From Saprospiraceae bacterium UBA1994 (lineage in GTDB: Bacteria > Bacteroidota > Bacteroidia > Chitinophagales > Saprospiraceae), in assembly GCA_002335865.1 (NCBI GenBank), contig DDCY01000020.1, forward strand, positions 1 through 61,531: DNA of 61,531 bases, read 5' to 3'. Below, one piece after another: positions 27,581 to 36,722 of the stretch. Below the pieces are notes generated by a model, which was not told the origin of the DNA, searched no databases, and worked only from the letters and a program-made list of their open reading frames with translations. The translations under genes were made by a program, and so were the position numbers. Every line of letters starts with the position of its first letter. Within the stretch, counting starts at the first letter, position 1.

Positions 27581-28110
27581 ATGGCACTTATGTTATATCT
27601 ATAAGTGGGTTAATATACGTAGTTTAGTACAAGTCGAGTTAGTCTATAATTAACTTTTAGTGGCTAATGGTGTCGACTCACATTATGAAAATCTAGAATT
27701 ATTAATTAAAAGGAGGCCTTACATGTCACGAGTAAGGGTGAGACGATGGAGGAAAAAGCAAATAGGAAGGAGTAAATTACTAGATATATTACGAGTCAAG
27801 TAAGAAATTGCTTTAGGAGTTGAGGATGTCAGGTCGCCAAACTAGTGGCTGCGGCGAATATAAATAAGCTCTAACGAAGATTTAGTGACGACGTAAGATG
27901 CTTTAGAGTGCAAAGCTGAGAAGCTTTTAGATAGACAGCAAAGTAGTCTGCTTGGAGCTGAATGCAGCCTCAGACATTTCGACAAAGGTATATTAATAAA
28001 GTACCTATGAACGTATTTTGGATTACTATAGAGAAAGATCATAGAGAAATGTTGAGAGAAGCAGGTTTAATCTAATTAGGTAATAGCATAAAATGGTATA
28101 TTGATGTAAT
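27581..28110. other. Intergenic stretch with decayed reading frames
   Basis: It contains short open stretches interrupted by stops. One is a 26-codon basic frame on + starting near 27729 (MSRVRVRRWRKKQ...). Another + frame reads KAEKLLDRQQSSLLGAE after an upstream TAA. Base composition between about 27830 and 28000 is less AT-rich than the surroundings. It may be a dead gene or a structured RNA; I recognise neither. Confidence 0.3.
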
Positions 28111-28602
28111 ATGCAGGAATATCACAAAATACAAGCGACGAAAGAATGGATACATAATTTTATTATCCATCATAATATTTGTCCATTTGCCAAGAGGGTA
28201 TTGGATCATCAAGAGGTACGATATTACGTAGAAAGAGGTGAAAATATAGAGCTTCTCATACTAAGTTTTATATCGAAGCTTAAGACAGAAAAAATTTCTA
28301 CTTTTTTTCTTTTGTATCTCACTCAATTTCCAGATTATTCAGACTTTTTAGATTTCTACTATACCTCTGAGGCAATATTAGAAGATAGTGATTATGATGC
28401 AGAATATCAGGTGGTAGCATTCCATCCAGATTATCTATTCGCTGGAGAAGATGCTAAAGATCCATCACATAAGACGAATAGATCGCCTTATCCTATGATT
28501 CATGTATTGCGCAGAGATCAAGTAGAAAAAGCTATTGAATCATACGGAGATACCGATGAAATTTCTAGAAGGAATATTGAATTGTTGAGAAAACTGGGCT
28601 AA
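28111..28602 (+). CDS. DUF1415 family protein
   Basis: A 163-residue cytoplasmic protein with the conserved motifs of DUF1415: HHNICPFAKRV near the N-terminus, YQVVAFHPDYLFAGEDA in the middle and NRSPYPMIHVLRRDQVEKAI near the end. The single Cys, with His and Asp residues nearby, could form a ligand-binding site, but no function is established for the family. Length is slightly below the usual ~180-190 residues. It is a single gene with long noncoding flanks. Confidence 0.85.
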   Translation: MQEYHKIQATKEWIHNFIIHHNICPFAKRVLDHQEVRYYVERGENIELLILSFISKLKTEKISTFFLLYLTQFPDYSDFLDFYYTSEAILEDSDYDAEYQVVAFHPDYLFAGEDAKDPSHKTNRSPYPMIHVLRRDQVEKAIESYGDTDEISRRNIELLRKLG

Positions 28603-29296
28603 ATAGGAAACGTAAGTTTGTACTGTTCTCGTGCTCAACTTGTATTGAATTATAAGAGATTCTTTAAGCTCATGATCAGGTCGAATATAACAAGGAAATT
28701 TGCCTTTATAACTTAGTTTATTTTTTAGGCAGATGTAACTATGTTGAATTTATTGCTTTAAGTAGGACGAACACAGTCGTATTCCACAACCTAAACTTCT
28801 CTTCAAGAATTACCTTTTACTGGAATTGGATTTATACCCAAATCCTTTTCTAGGATATCTCTACAGGCTTTTTATCATCGAAGTAAATCCTATCTGCAAT
28901 CAAAATATAATATCGAACGTACTGATTCATCAGTAACAACATTGTAAAGTTATTAAATAAGAATATTCTAAATGCTAGAGGTTTTCTGAAAACACGAGAT
29001 TGTTTCTAAGCTGAGTTAATACCATATCTTTAAAGTGGTGTGTCGCCAAATTATAGTAAGTCTTTTTTGGATTAGTATAGTATAGGCTTGGGCGCCTTGG
29101 AAACACAAGCTTAAAGTCATATATAATTAGATAAACACTTATTTCACAGTTATTTACTTATTAAATAAATATTTAATGTATATTTACTCATTAGTAGGAA
29201 TATCTATTTCTACGCAACTTAATAAGCAATAACTATCATTATAGCTGCAATAGATTAATCATCAAGCGGTTATAGTAATAGATAAACTACAAGGCT
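28603..29296. other. Intergenic, no gene seen
   Basis: About 690 bp of AT-rich sequence with stops in all frames. I see no tRNA, no strong hairpin and no clear promoter pair, although it must carry the promoter for the response regulator gene. Confidence 0.35.
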
Positions 29297-30574
29297 ATGG
29301 CTAAGATATTAATCGTAGATGACGACAAAGGGATTCGTAATACACTCAGGGATATACTCGAATTGGAGAAATACAAGGTTGATGATTCATCTGATGGATT
29401 AGACGCTATTGTCAAGCTTAAGCAGAATGATTATGATGTGATCATCATGGATATTAAAATGCCTAAGATGGATGGTATGGAAGCGCTGGAGCGAATCCAA
29501 ATACTTAAGCCAGATATACCTGTGATTATGATCTCTGGTCATGGTAATATAGACACGGCTGTAGATTCTGTAAAGAAAGGAGCATTCGATTTCATTCAAA
29601 AGCCGCCAGATCTTAATAGACTTTTCATTACTATCCGTAATGCAATGGACAAATCAAGTTTAATTACAGAGAAAAACACTTTGCAGCGCAAAGTGACTAG
29701 GAAGTCAGCAGTACAAGAAATAATAGGTAACTCAGCTCCAATTCAATTTATAAAAGAGACTATAGATACAGTAGCTCCTACAGAGGCAAGAGTACTAGTC
29801 ACGGGATCTAACGGAGCTGGTAAGGAGTTAGTAGCAAGATGGCTACACGAAAAGAGTAATCGTAACGCTAATCCTATTGTAGAAGTAAACTGTGCAGCGA
29901 TACCTTCTGAACTTATAGAGTCGGAGTTATTTGGTCATGAAAAAGGATCATTTACCTCAGCTCATAAGCAGCGTATAGGAAAATTTGAGTTAGCCAGCGG
30001 TGGCACTCTATTCCTAGATGAAATAGGAGATATGTCACTTTCTGCTCAAGCCAAGGTATTGAGAGCTTTACAAGAAAGTAGGATAACAAGAGTAGGTGGG
30101 GAGAAAGAGATCAGAGTTGATGTCAGAGTAGTAGCCGCAACTAACAAAGATTTAAGAGCTGAAATTAGTAAAGGTAAATTCAGAGAGGACCTTTATCATA
30201 GACTAGCTGTAATACTGATTGATGTTCCTGCACTGAACGATAGACGAGAAGATATACCTCAGTTGGTAGAGCATTTCGTAAAGAATATCTGTTCAGAATA
30301 CGGTACTCCTATAAAAAAAGTAGATGCTACCGCTATGGAACTACTCAAAGGGAATAACTGGACAGGAAATATAAGAGAGTTAAGAAACGTTGTAGAAAGG
30401 CTAATAATATTGAGTGGTGATCAGATAGGCAAAAAAGACGTGCAAAACTATGTAGTCAATAATGCTGATAATAGATCAAAATTGCAATCTATTTTAGATC
30501 AGTTTGATAGCGAGGAAAAGTTCATCGAATTTGCCAGAGAACAATTTGAAAAGTATAAAGGTGTGCCTGCTTAA
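29297..30574 (+). CDS. NtrC-like response regulator without a DNA-binding domain (GSFTSA variant)
   Basis: A 425-residue protein. The receiver domain (1-119) has Asp8-Asp10, the phospho-acceptor Asp52 and Lys102. The AAA+ domain (~140-370) has Walker A GSNGAGKE (170-177), the L1 loop GSFTSA (217-222) where activators of sigma-54 normally have GAFTGA, Walker B GGTLFLDE and an Arg-finger region. WTGNIRELRNVVERL marks the end of the AAA+ domain. The last ~45 residues (LQSILDQFDSEEKF...) are not a Fis-type HTH. It therefore probably acts without binding DNA itself, as an oligomeric ATPase regulator. A partner kinase is not in the window. Confidence 0.88.
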   Translation: MAKILIVDDDKGIRNTLRDILELEKYKVDDSSDGLDAIVKLKQNDYDVIIMDIKMPKMDGMEALERIQILKPDIPVIMISGHGNIDTAVDSVKKGAFDFIQKPPDLNRLFITIRNAMDKSSLITEKNTLQRKVTRKSAVQEIIGNSAPIQFIKETIDTVAPTEARVLVTGSNGAGKELVARWLHEKSNRNANPIVEVNCAAIPSELIESELFGHEKGSFTSAHKQRIGKFELASGGTLFLDEIGDMSLSAQAKVLRALQESRITRVGGEKEIRVDVRVVAATNKDLRAEISKGKFREDLYHRLAVILIDVPALNDRREDIPQLVEHFVKNICSEYGTPIKKVDATAMELLKGNNWTGNIRELRNVVERLIILSGDQIGKKDVQNYVVNNADNRSKLQSILDQFDSEEKFIEFAREQFEKYKGVPA

Positions 30575-30600
30575 TCACTGGCATATTCTATAAAATAATA

Positions 30601-30646
30601 AAGACCTAAATAGTGATGGGAAGTTCATTGTTTAGGTCTTATTCTG
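30601..30646 (+). terminator. Terminator after the NtrC-like gene
   Basis: A perfect 10-bp stem (aagacctaaa at 30601-30610, complement at 30631-30640) with a 20-base loop lies 26 bp past the stop. The 3' T run is short (attctgtc), so termination may be partial. Confidence 0.55.
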
Positions 30647-30697
30647 TCAGTCAATAAGTTGGCGGGCTATTAAAAAAAAAGATAAAATAATAATATT

Positions 30698-31426
30698 ATG
30701 AGTGGTGAAAACGAAATCAAAAAGGACGAAACTGGCGTACATAGAAAACAATGGACAAAGCTAGAAGGAGAGAATAGTTGGACTATGTTCAAAGTGTTAG
30801 CAGAGTTTGTAGATGGATTTGAAACATTGAATAAATTGGAGCCATGCATCTCAGTATTCGGTAGCGCGAGAACTAAACCAGAAGATCCATATTACCAATT
30901 GGCGGTAGATGTAGCGAAGAGATTGGTTGAAGCAGGGTTTGGAGTAATCACTGGTGGCGGTCCAGGAATCATGGAAGCCGCAAACAAAGGGGCATATATG
31001 AATGGAGGACTTTCTGTAGGCTTAAATATCAACCTTCCATTTGAGCAATCACACAATCCATATATAGATCCAGATAAGAATATTGATCACAGATATTTCT
31101 TTGTACGTAAGGTGATGTTCGTAAAGTATGCACAAGCTTTTGTAGCTATGCCAGGAGGTTTTGGTACACTAGACGAGCTTTTCGAAGTGTTGACACTGAT
31201 ACAGACTAAGAAAATAACAAACGTTCCTGTGATTCTAGTAGGTAAAGAATTTTGGCAAGGATTAGTTGACTGGGTCAAAAATACTATGCTAGATAAGTAT
31301 AACAATATAAGTGCTAAAGATATGGATATGATTCCTATAACCGACGATGTTGATGAAGTGGTTCAGATTATAGAAGACTTTTATGATAAAGGAAAACATG
31401 TTATCAAGCCTAACTACGATATGTAA
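30698..31426 (+). CDS. LOG family protein (TIGR00730)
   Basis: A 242-residue Rossmann-like protein. Nucleotide-binding motifs are VFGSART, GFGVITGGGPGIMEAANKGA and the family signature PGGFGTLDELFEV. An Arg-Lys pair (FFVRKVMF) precedes the signature. LOG proteins hydrolyse nucleotide 5'-monophosphates with an unusual base, releasing ribose 5-phosphate; bacterial members act on AMP-like nucleotides and were once labelled lysine decarboxylases. The N-terminal ~35 residues are a polar extension. It is a single gene. Confidence 0.92.
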   Translation: MSGENEIKKDETGVHRKQWTKLEGENSWTMFKVLAEFVDGFETLNKLEPCISVFGSARTKPEDPYYQLAVDVAKRLVEAGFGVITGGGPGIMEAANKGAYMNGGLSVGLNINLPFEQSHNPYIDPDKNIDHRYFFVRKVMFVKYAQAFVAMPGGFGTLDELFEVLTLIQTKKITNVPVILVGKEFWQGLVDWVKNTMLDKYNNISAKDMDMIPITDDVDEVVQIIEDFYDKGKHVIKPNYDM

Positions 31427-31769
31427 TTATAAGAAAGTAGTGAAGAAATAATAGTAGCTAAAGTGATTAATTTAAATTTCACTATTTTTATTTAGGTATT
31501 GCTCTTGATTTGACTATTTTATTTGCTGATGTCGCTTATAGTTTCAGATCGACAAATTGGATTAAAGGAGATGATATTGGAACGAATAAAAATAGCTTCT
31601 TGGTTGATATTGAGATTAGACTAGAAATTTAATAAATCAGTTTACGCTGTCTTATATAGGAATAAGTAAAGTCTTTTTTAGAATTATTTATAGTCATGTT
31701 TTTTAATTTAGTGAGAATGCCAACTATGCAGTTAGTATCATTTAATGCCGCATTAACTGTATTGTAGTT
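31427..31769. other. Convergent intergenic region
   Basis: AT-rich gap between converging genes. A weak hairpin with a T-rich tail (near 31461-31495) may end the LOG transcript. No gene is seen. Confidence 0.3.
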
Positions 31770-33314
31770 TTAGGATTTAGTATTCTCCAGACCCATTATT
31801 GCCAATCTTCTTTTAGGCGCTCGTTCGAGTACTTTTTCAAACTGTTGGCGAGCTTCTTTTTTTCTGTCTTTTTCTACTAACCATTCACCGTATAATTCAA
31901 AAGATGGTTTTACAATATTTGGTGGTCCGTAGTTGTAAGTTGTAGTTTCTTCTGCTTCTGTAGCTTGTTGCATCCATTTTTCGGCAGTTTTTTCATTCTT
32001 GTTAAGCAGGGCAGAAAATGCCATTAACTCATATTTTAGGACCTTGATACTATTTACCTCATTCACAGATGGAGGTTGTAAGTATCTAGATATGCCACTA
32101 CACATTTTAGGTGTACCGATTACCATTTGAGTCTCTGAATCAGTTTGCATTATATTAAGATCATTGATTGCAGCATTTAAGGAATTCTTATTTCCCTCCA
32201 TATATGCCGACATTCCTTGAGTAAAAATTTGAACTCCTTGAGTCTGTAAATTCAATTTTTCTAAGTCAACAATATCATTGGCTATAGAATCTATCCAATT
32301 ACCAGACTCCGTAAGGTAATCCGCTTTCATCATAATGTAGTGTGCGCGAGCTTTACTAGATGGCTTTTCTTCGCAATATTGTTTCATGTCATACACCATC
32401 TCTCTGGCTTTTTCAAAATCTCCTTTTTGCAAATATCCATACATTAACCATTTAAAAGCATGGTAGCCTCTAGCGTCATTATCTAGTTCTTTTTTCTTCA
32501 TTCTGACTACGCTAGCTTCGTAACTAGCGATATTAGAATTGATAACTTCATCCCACATACCTAGTGCTACGAAAATATGAGAAGGCATGTGCAAAGCATG
32601 TTCTGCATCTGGTGCAACTTTAGAATATCTATTTGCTGCATCTAGAGCTAATGTCGCATGGTCTGGATCATCATACGAATGAATCAAATAATGTAATGCA
32701 CCTGGGTGATGAGGATTTTCACTTAATATACTCTGAGCTATTTTTGCACCTACTTCATAATTGTCGTCATCTTTTCTGCTTTTAGATGATCCTAGTAATG
32801 ATAGTGCATAGAATGCAGCAACTTCATGGTGTTCTGGATACTTCTTATATAGTTTTTCCATGTGATTTTTGTATGCTATATCTAGCTCATTTTTATCACC
32901 GATGGTATATAAAATTTCAACACCCTCCAATAGATCGAATTCGAGAGGTGTCTTTGCCATTGTGAGTCTATCTTTTTTTGTGTCAGCCAATTTCTTAAGT
33001 GCTGCAGTCCCTTCTTCACTATATCTCTCTTTCCAAAGTGGGTGATTAAATGTCATCGCTTCCCCCCAATAAGCCATTACAAAATTAGAATCTATTTGCT
33101 GAGCTTTCACAAATTTATCGGCAGCATCTTCAAACTCAAAACTGTGTAACAATAATAATCCTTCATGAAAATAAGGAGCAGCTTCCTCTGAACTACTCAC
33201 TTTGAATTCAATTTCTCCTAAGTTGGTATCTTGATGTGATGTTGCTTGCTTATCTCCGCATTGAACGAAAAGAACGACAATGAATAAGATGTGAATTAAA
33301 TTTTTCATGGTCAT
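31770..33314 (-). CDS. TPR-repeat protein, probable lipoprotein
   Basis: A 514-residue protein with an N-terminal hydrophobic stretch ending FVQCGDK, where Gln before the Cys is unusual for a lipobox. TPR-like helices follow: AAPYFHEGLLLLHSFEFEDAA, FVMAYWGEAMTFNHPLW, and a later ALHYLIHSYDDPDHA region. ALHMPSHIFVALGMWDEVI is a conserved signature of a TPR group common in environmental bacteria. No enzymatic motif was seen. Two start codons are close (33314 and 33308); the second gives a cleaner signal peptide. A TACATTTG at 33332-33325 resembles a -7 box. Confidence 0.8.
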   Translation of the reverse strand: MTMKNLIHILFIVVLFVQCGDKQATSHQDTNLGEIEFKVSSSEEAAPYFHEGLLLLHSFEFEDAADKFVKAQQIDSNFVMAYWGEAMTFNHPLWKERYSEEGTAALKKLADTKKDRLTMAKTPLEFDLLEGVEILYTIGDKNELDIAYKNHMEKLYKKYPEHHEVAAFYALSLLGSSKSRKDDDNYEVGAKIAQSILSENPHHPGALHYLIHSYDDPDHATLALDAANRYSKVAPDAEHALHMPSHIFVALGMWDEVINSNIASYEASVVRMKKKELDNDARGYHAFKWLMYGYLQKGDFEKAREMVYDMKQYCEEKPSSKARAHYIMMKADYLTESGNWIDSIANDIVDLEKLNLQTQGVQIFTQGMSAYMEGNKNSLNAAINDLNIMQTDSETQMVIGTPKMCSGISRYLQPPSVNEVNSIKVLKYELMAFSALLNKNEKTAEKWMQQATEAEETTTYNYGPPNIVKPSFELYGEWLVEKDRKKEARQQFEKVLERAPKRRLAIMGLENTKS

Positions 33315-33416
33315 AATTTATACCCAAATGTAAGAAATAAAAGTAGGCTATAGTTAGAGTATCAAAAGAGGTGGGACTTCTTTTAGTTCTAATTATTAGC
33401 ATTTACTCGATATAAA

Positions 33417-35363
33417 CTAATCGAACAGTACCCATCTAACACCATACCTGAATGTGAAATCATATTGAGGATGATTTTCAACTTGATAATTGATATCTTT
33501 GTCGCTACTCCAGAATTCTGTAATATTCTGCACTTGCAGGAACATTCTAAATGATTGTACTTTGAATGAAATAAAGAAATCTGTGTCAGGATAGAATTGC
33601 AATGGATTTACACCTTCATGAAATCTACCTATAACAGGTATAAATCTCTGAGCAGTATACTCAGGCACTAATCTAGTCTGTACTCCTATTCGCAGGTTCA
33701 TATTTTTATGGAATATATCACCATCCCAATAGAATTTATGAGTACTCATATAATTAGGTAGATCAATCAAATCTTCGCTCAATATCTGATACTGTAGATA
33801 GTTGTCCATGTGCCATCCTCCCCATATTAGATGTATCTGCGCATTGAGTTGAGTAGTAGATAATATTTCCTCTAGTTGATAGGGTAACGCATTATAGCCC
33901 CAAAGAATAGGGTTGTTCTCAAATGTTTGCTTGAGAGAAATTATTGTGTTGAGCTTAGGTATATTGAGTGCACCGTAGAACTTAGATCCAAATGGCTTAC
34001 TAAAATCATTGTCAAATATTTTGACATCATTAATCCAGAATTCATCTTCTATTAATTCGATAGATCGTCTAAACAGATTAGCACCACCTTTTAGTGTTGC
34101 CCAGTCTTTTATTTTCAGATTTACATAACCATCTAAATCGAACGATCCAGCATTAGCACCTAAGCCTATAGATCCTTTGCTGTAAAGCTGCAGTGATTTG
34201 ACAAAAGGAATACTTACATTATATTTTAGGCTAAGGTCATTGATTGTACTATCTCTATTAGCTTGACTTATTTTATGCCTGTCATACTGCAAGCCTAATT
34301 TACCTTGATATCCATTAGGTCCAATACCATGTAAATATGCCGCTTGTGATAGATTGTTATCTGTAATATAGGTTCGAGCACCTCTAGTGTCGGTAAGATA
34401 TTTTTGATATAGTAATGTATCGGTAGAGCTATTAGTAAGGACATCGTCATAGTTCCAGTAGTTCCAATCATACTCTAGATCGTATTGCAGTTGTAGGTTC
34501 CAGTTAGTACTATCTGGAGAGGCTAACTTATAGTAATTCGAGAATCGTATTCCTCTCTGTTGATATCTGGTATTGGCATCTGTTAGATTAGTGGGAATGG
34601 CCGTTCGGAATTCAGCAAATTCGGTTCCGAATAAAGTATCTGTAGTAATGCCTCCGTTTTGCTCTTCAGTATTTACGTTTGACACGAAAGTGAAAAATAA
34701 ATTATACTTATCTGTGGGAGACTGAAACCAAAGTCCAGTGCCAAAGTTGGTTGTACGCGCACGCTGTTCAGAGTAAAATCCTAGATTTGAAAATCGCTGA
34801 TAATTAATACTTAACTGGATTCCATCTTCAAAATTTCTAGTAAAGTCTGTCTTTAGACTCAGATTCTGCAGATTACCAATAGTAGAAAAATAAAGGTCTG
34901 ATATCGCCCTATTAGTTTTGTAGTATTTAAACCTGTCTATAGTAAAGTTGTAAGTATCATACTCATGAAATCCACTGTGAAATCCAGTGACTTGAGATGG
35001 TGTATATAATAAAGGATGACTAGCCGAAGCTACTGTACCTAAGTTGGCACTTGGCTTAGATGGATCTCTTGCTGGATCGGAGTAAGACAAATTTTGATCT
35101 AGAGTAGTATCTCCAAATTCTCGGAGATTAGATATATCTTGTAATGTAAAGTACTTGAATATTGTACTATCCACTACATTGGGGTCCTTACCGATCTGTA
35201 AGCTATCAAAGCCATTTAAGTCATCTTTACGTCTTATACCTAGTTCATCATCTGATGATAAGATATCACGCTGAGCCACTACACTTGTACTTAAGGTACA
35301 TAGTAAGGTTATACATATAACTAGTCTAAAAGATTGATGGATGTGCAAGATGTGATTAATCAT
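33417..35363 (-). CDS. Putative porin (Porin_10-like outer-membrane barrel)
   Basis: A 648-residue protein with a signal peptide ending STSVVAQ, a short periplasmic lead containing DSTIFKYFTLQD, and about 550 residues of alternating polar/aromatic strands. The strand patterns, such as LQNLSLKTDFTRNFEDGIQLSINYQRF, fit an outer-membrane barrel. The last strand ends FTFRYGVRWVLFD, with the usual aromatic C-terminus. It matches the Bacteroidota 'putative porin' family. A transport substrate cannot be read from sequence. It is transcribed just upstream of the TPR lipoprotein (102 bp gap), perhaps as an operon. Confidence 0.85.
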   Translation of the reverse strand: MINHILHIHQSFRLVICITLLCTLSTSVVAQRDILSSDDELGIRRKDDLNGFDSLQIGKDPNVVDSTIFKYFTLQDISNLREFGDTTLDQNLSYSDPARDPSKPSANLGTVASASHPLLYTPSQVTGFHSGFHEYDTYNFTIDRFKYYKTNRAISDLYFSTIGNLQNLSLKTDFTRNFEDGIQLSINYQRFSNLGFYSEQRARTTNFGTGLWFQSPTDKYNLFFTFVSNVNTEEQNGGITTDTLFGTEFAEFRTAIPTNLTDANTRYQQRGIRFSNYYKLASPDSTNWNLQLQYDLEYDWNYWNYDDVLTNSSTDTLLYQKYLTDTRGARTYITDNNLSQAAYLHGIGPNGYQGKLGLQYDRHKISQANRDSTINDLSLKYNVSIPFVKSLQLYSKGSIGLGANAGSFDLDGYVNLKIKDWATLKGGANLFRRSIELIEDEFWINDVKIFDNDFSKPFGSKFYGALNIPKLNTIISLKQTFENNPILWGYNALPYQLEEILSTTQLNAQIHLIWGGWHMDNYLQYQILSEDLIDLPNYMSTHKFYWDGDIFHKNMNLRIGVQTRLVPEYTAQRFIPVIGRFHEGVNPLQFYPDTDFFISFKVQSFRMFLQVQNITEFWSSDKDINYQVENHPQYDFTFRYGVRWVLFD

Positions 35364-35671
35364 TTATTAGTAAAAATTTGTAGTCTATAGTATATGTAAA
35401 ATAGATTACGATGGTAAAAGTACATATTTTGCGAACGATGCTTGACTACAGTTGGTGTATTATAGAAGGGTTAAAATTGCAGATATATTTTTAGAGGTCT
35501 AGGTCCAAAAATAAAAATGACTCTAGCCGACGTTTATTGACTTTAATTTCATTTTAATAGAGAAAGCTCTCGACAATGCGACTTTTCCTCTATCTTAATT
35601 GTATTATTAGTACAATTCTAGTTGCGTAGCCGCTAGATTTGTTTTTAAGCAATCATAAAAAATAAGCAATC
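35364..35671. other. Divergent intergenic region
   Basis: It separates the porin and SPFH genes. A small inverted repeat (ttgta..tacaa near 35599-35615) sits about 60 bp before the SPFH start. No clear promoter consensus is seen. Confidence 0.3.
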
Positions 35672-36625
35672 ATGGGAAATTTAATAGTATTTGCACCTTT
35701 TACATTTTTGATATTAATTCTCCTGCTGACTGGACTATTTACAGTAAAGCAAGAGACATTTGCCATTGTAGAGCGATTTGGAAAATTTCATTCTATAAAG
35801 AATCCTGGATTAAATTTCAAAATTCCTTTCTTCGATAGAGTGGCAGGTAGAGTCAATATGAAGATTCAACAGCTAGACGTAATGGTTGAGACTAAAACTT
35901 TTGATGACGTATTCGTTAAAACTAAGGTATCTGTACAATTTAAGATTCAAAGAGATACGATTTACGATGCTTTCTATAAACTCGAGATTCCTTACGATCA
36001 GATTACATCATATGTATTCGATGTAGTCAGAGCAGAGGTGCCCAAGATGAAACTTGATGATGTATTTGTTCGCAAAGACGATATAGCTGTGGCCATTAAG
36101 AGAGAGCTCGCAGAAGCTATGAATAACTATGGATACGGGATCGTGAAAGCACTCGTTACAGATATCGATCCTGATATAGCAGTAAAGAATGCAATGAACA
36201 GAATTAATGCTGCCGAGCGCGAAAAAACAGCTGCAGAGTACGATGGAGAGGCAGAGAGAATTCGTATTGTAGCCAAAGCAAAGGCAGAAGCAGAAAGCAA
36301 AAGGCTACAAGGGCAAGGTATTGCTGATCAGCGTCGTGAAATTGCAAAAGGTCTTGAGGATTCAGTAGATATGCTCAATAAAGTAGGAATTAATTCCCAA
36401 GAAGCATCTGCACTGATTGTAGTTACACAACACTATGATACGTTACAGAGTATGGGGGAAAACGTAAATAGTAATTTGATATTATTACCTAATAGTCCGA
36501 CATCTGGATCTGATATGCTTTCCGAAATGGTAACATCATTTACTGCATCTCAGCAAATGGGAGAGGCCATGAAAGCCGGCAAGAAGAAGAGAGATACTTT
36601 AATATCAAAAGACAAAAGTAGTTAA
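35672..36625 (+). CDS. SPFH/Band 7 domain membrane protein (stomatin/HIR-like)
   Basis: A 317-residue protein with one N-terminal membrane helix (6-25) and an SPFH domain (~25-200: VKQETFAIVERFGKFHSI, PGLNFKIPFFDRVAGRV). A long helical segment rich in Glu, Ala and Lys follows (AEREKTAAEYDGEAERIRI to ADQRREIAKGLEDSV), and then a flexible C-terminus. The order and motifs are close to HIR/prohibitin-type proteins that form large membrane rings and organise microdomains. No NfeD partner gene is adjacent. It is a single gene. Confidence 0.92.
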   Translation: MGNLIVFAPFTFLILILLLTGLFTVKQETFAIVERFGKFHSIKNPGLNFKIPFFDRVAGRVNMKIQQLDVMVETKTFDDVFVKTKVSVQFKIQRDTIYDAFYKLEIPYDQITSYVFDVVRAEVPKMKLDDVFVRKDDIAVAIKRELAEAMNNYGYGIVKALVTDIDPDIAVKNAMNRINAAEREKTAAEYDGEAERIRIVAKAKAEAESKRLQGQGIADQRREIAKGLEDSVDMLNKVGINSQEASALIVVTQHYDTLQSMGENVNSNLILLPNSPTSGSDMLSEMVTSFTASQQMGEAMKAGKKKRDTLISKDKSS

Positions 36626-36703
36626 AGAGCGATTTTCTTATAAGAAAGGATTCTAAGAAAAGCCCCAGCTTTGGCAAAATAATTTAATTATCAAAGTATC
36701 GAT

Positions 36704-36719
36704 TAGATTAATTAATCTA
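36704..36719. repeat. 16-bp palindrome in convergent gap
   Basis: A perfect palindrome TAGATTAATTAATCTA lies 4 bp past the stop of the barrel gene, in the short gap where it converges with the SPFH gene. It could be part of a weak bidirectional terminator or a protein site. It is AT-only apart from one G and one C. Confidence 0.4.
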
Positions 36720-36722
36720 TCA

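Noticed and set aside
27842..28042. 66-codon minus-strand frame
   Set aside because: No coherent domain or hydrophobic pattern; the opposite strand shows equally plausible broken frames.
29297..30574. A standard sigma-54 enhancer-binding protein
   Set aside because: GAFTGA is altered to GSFTSA and no HTH is present, so the usual label would overstate what is seen.
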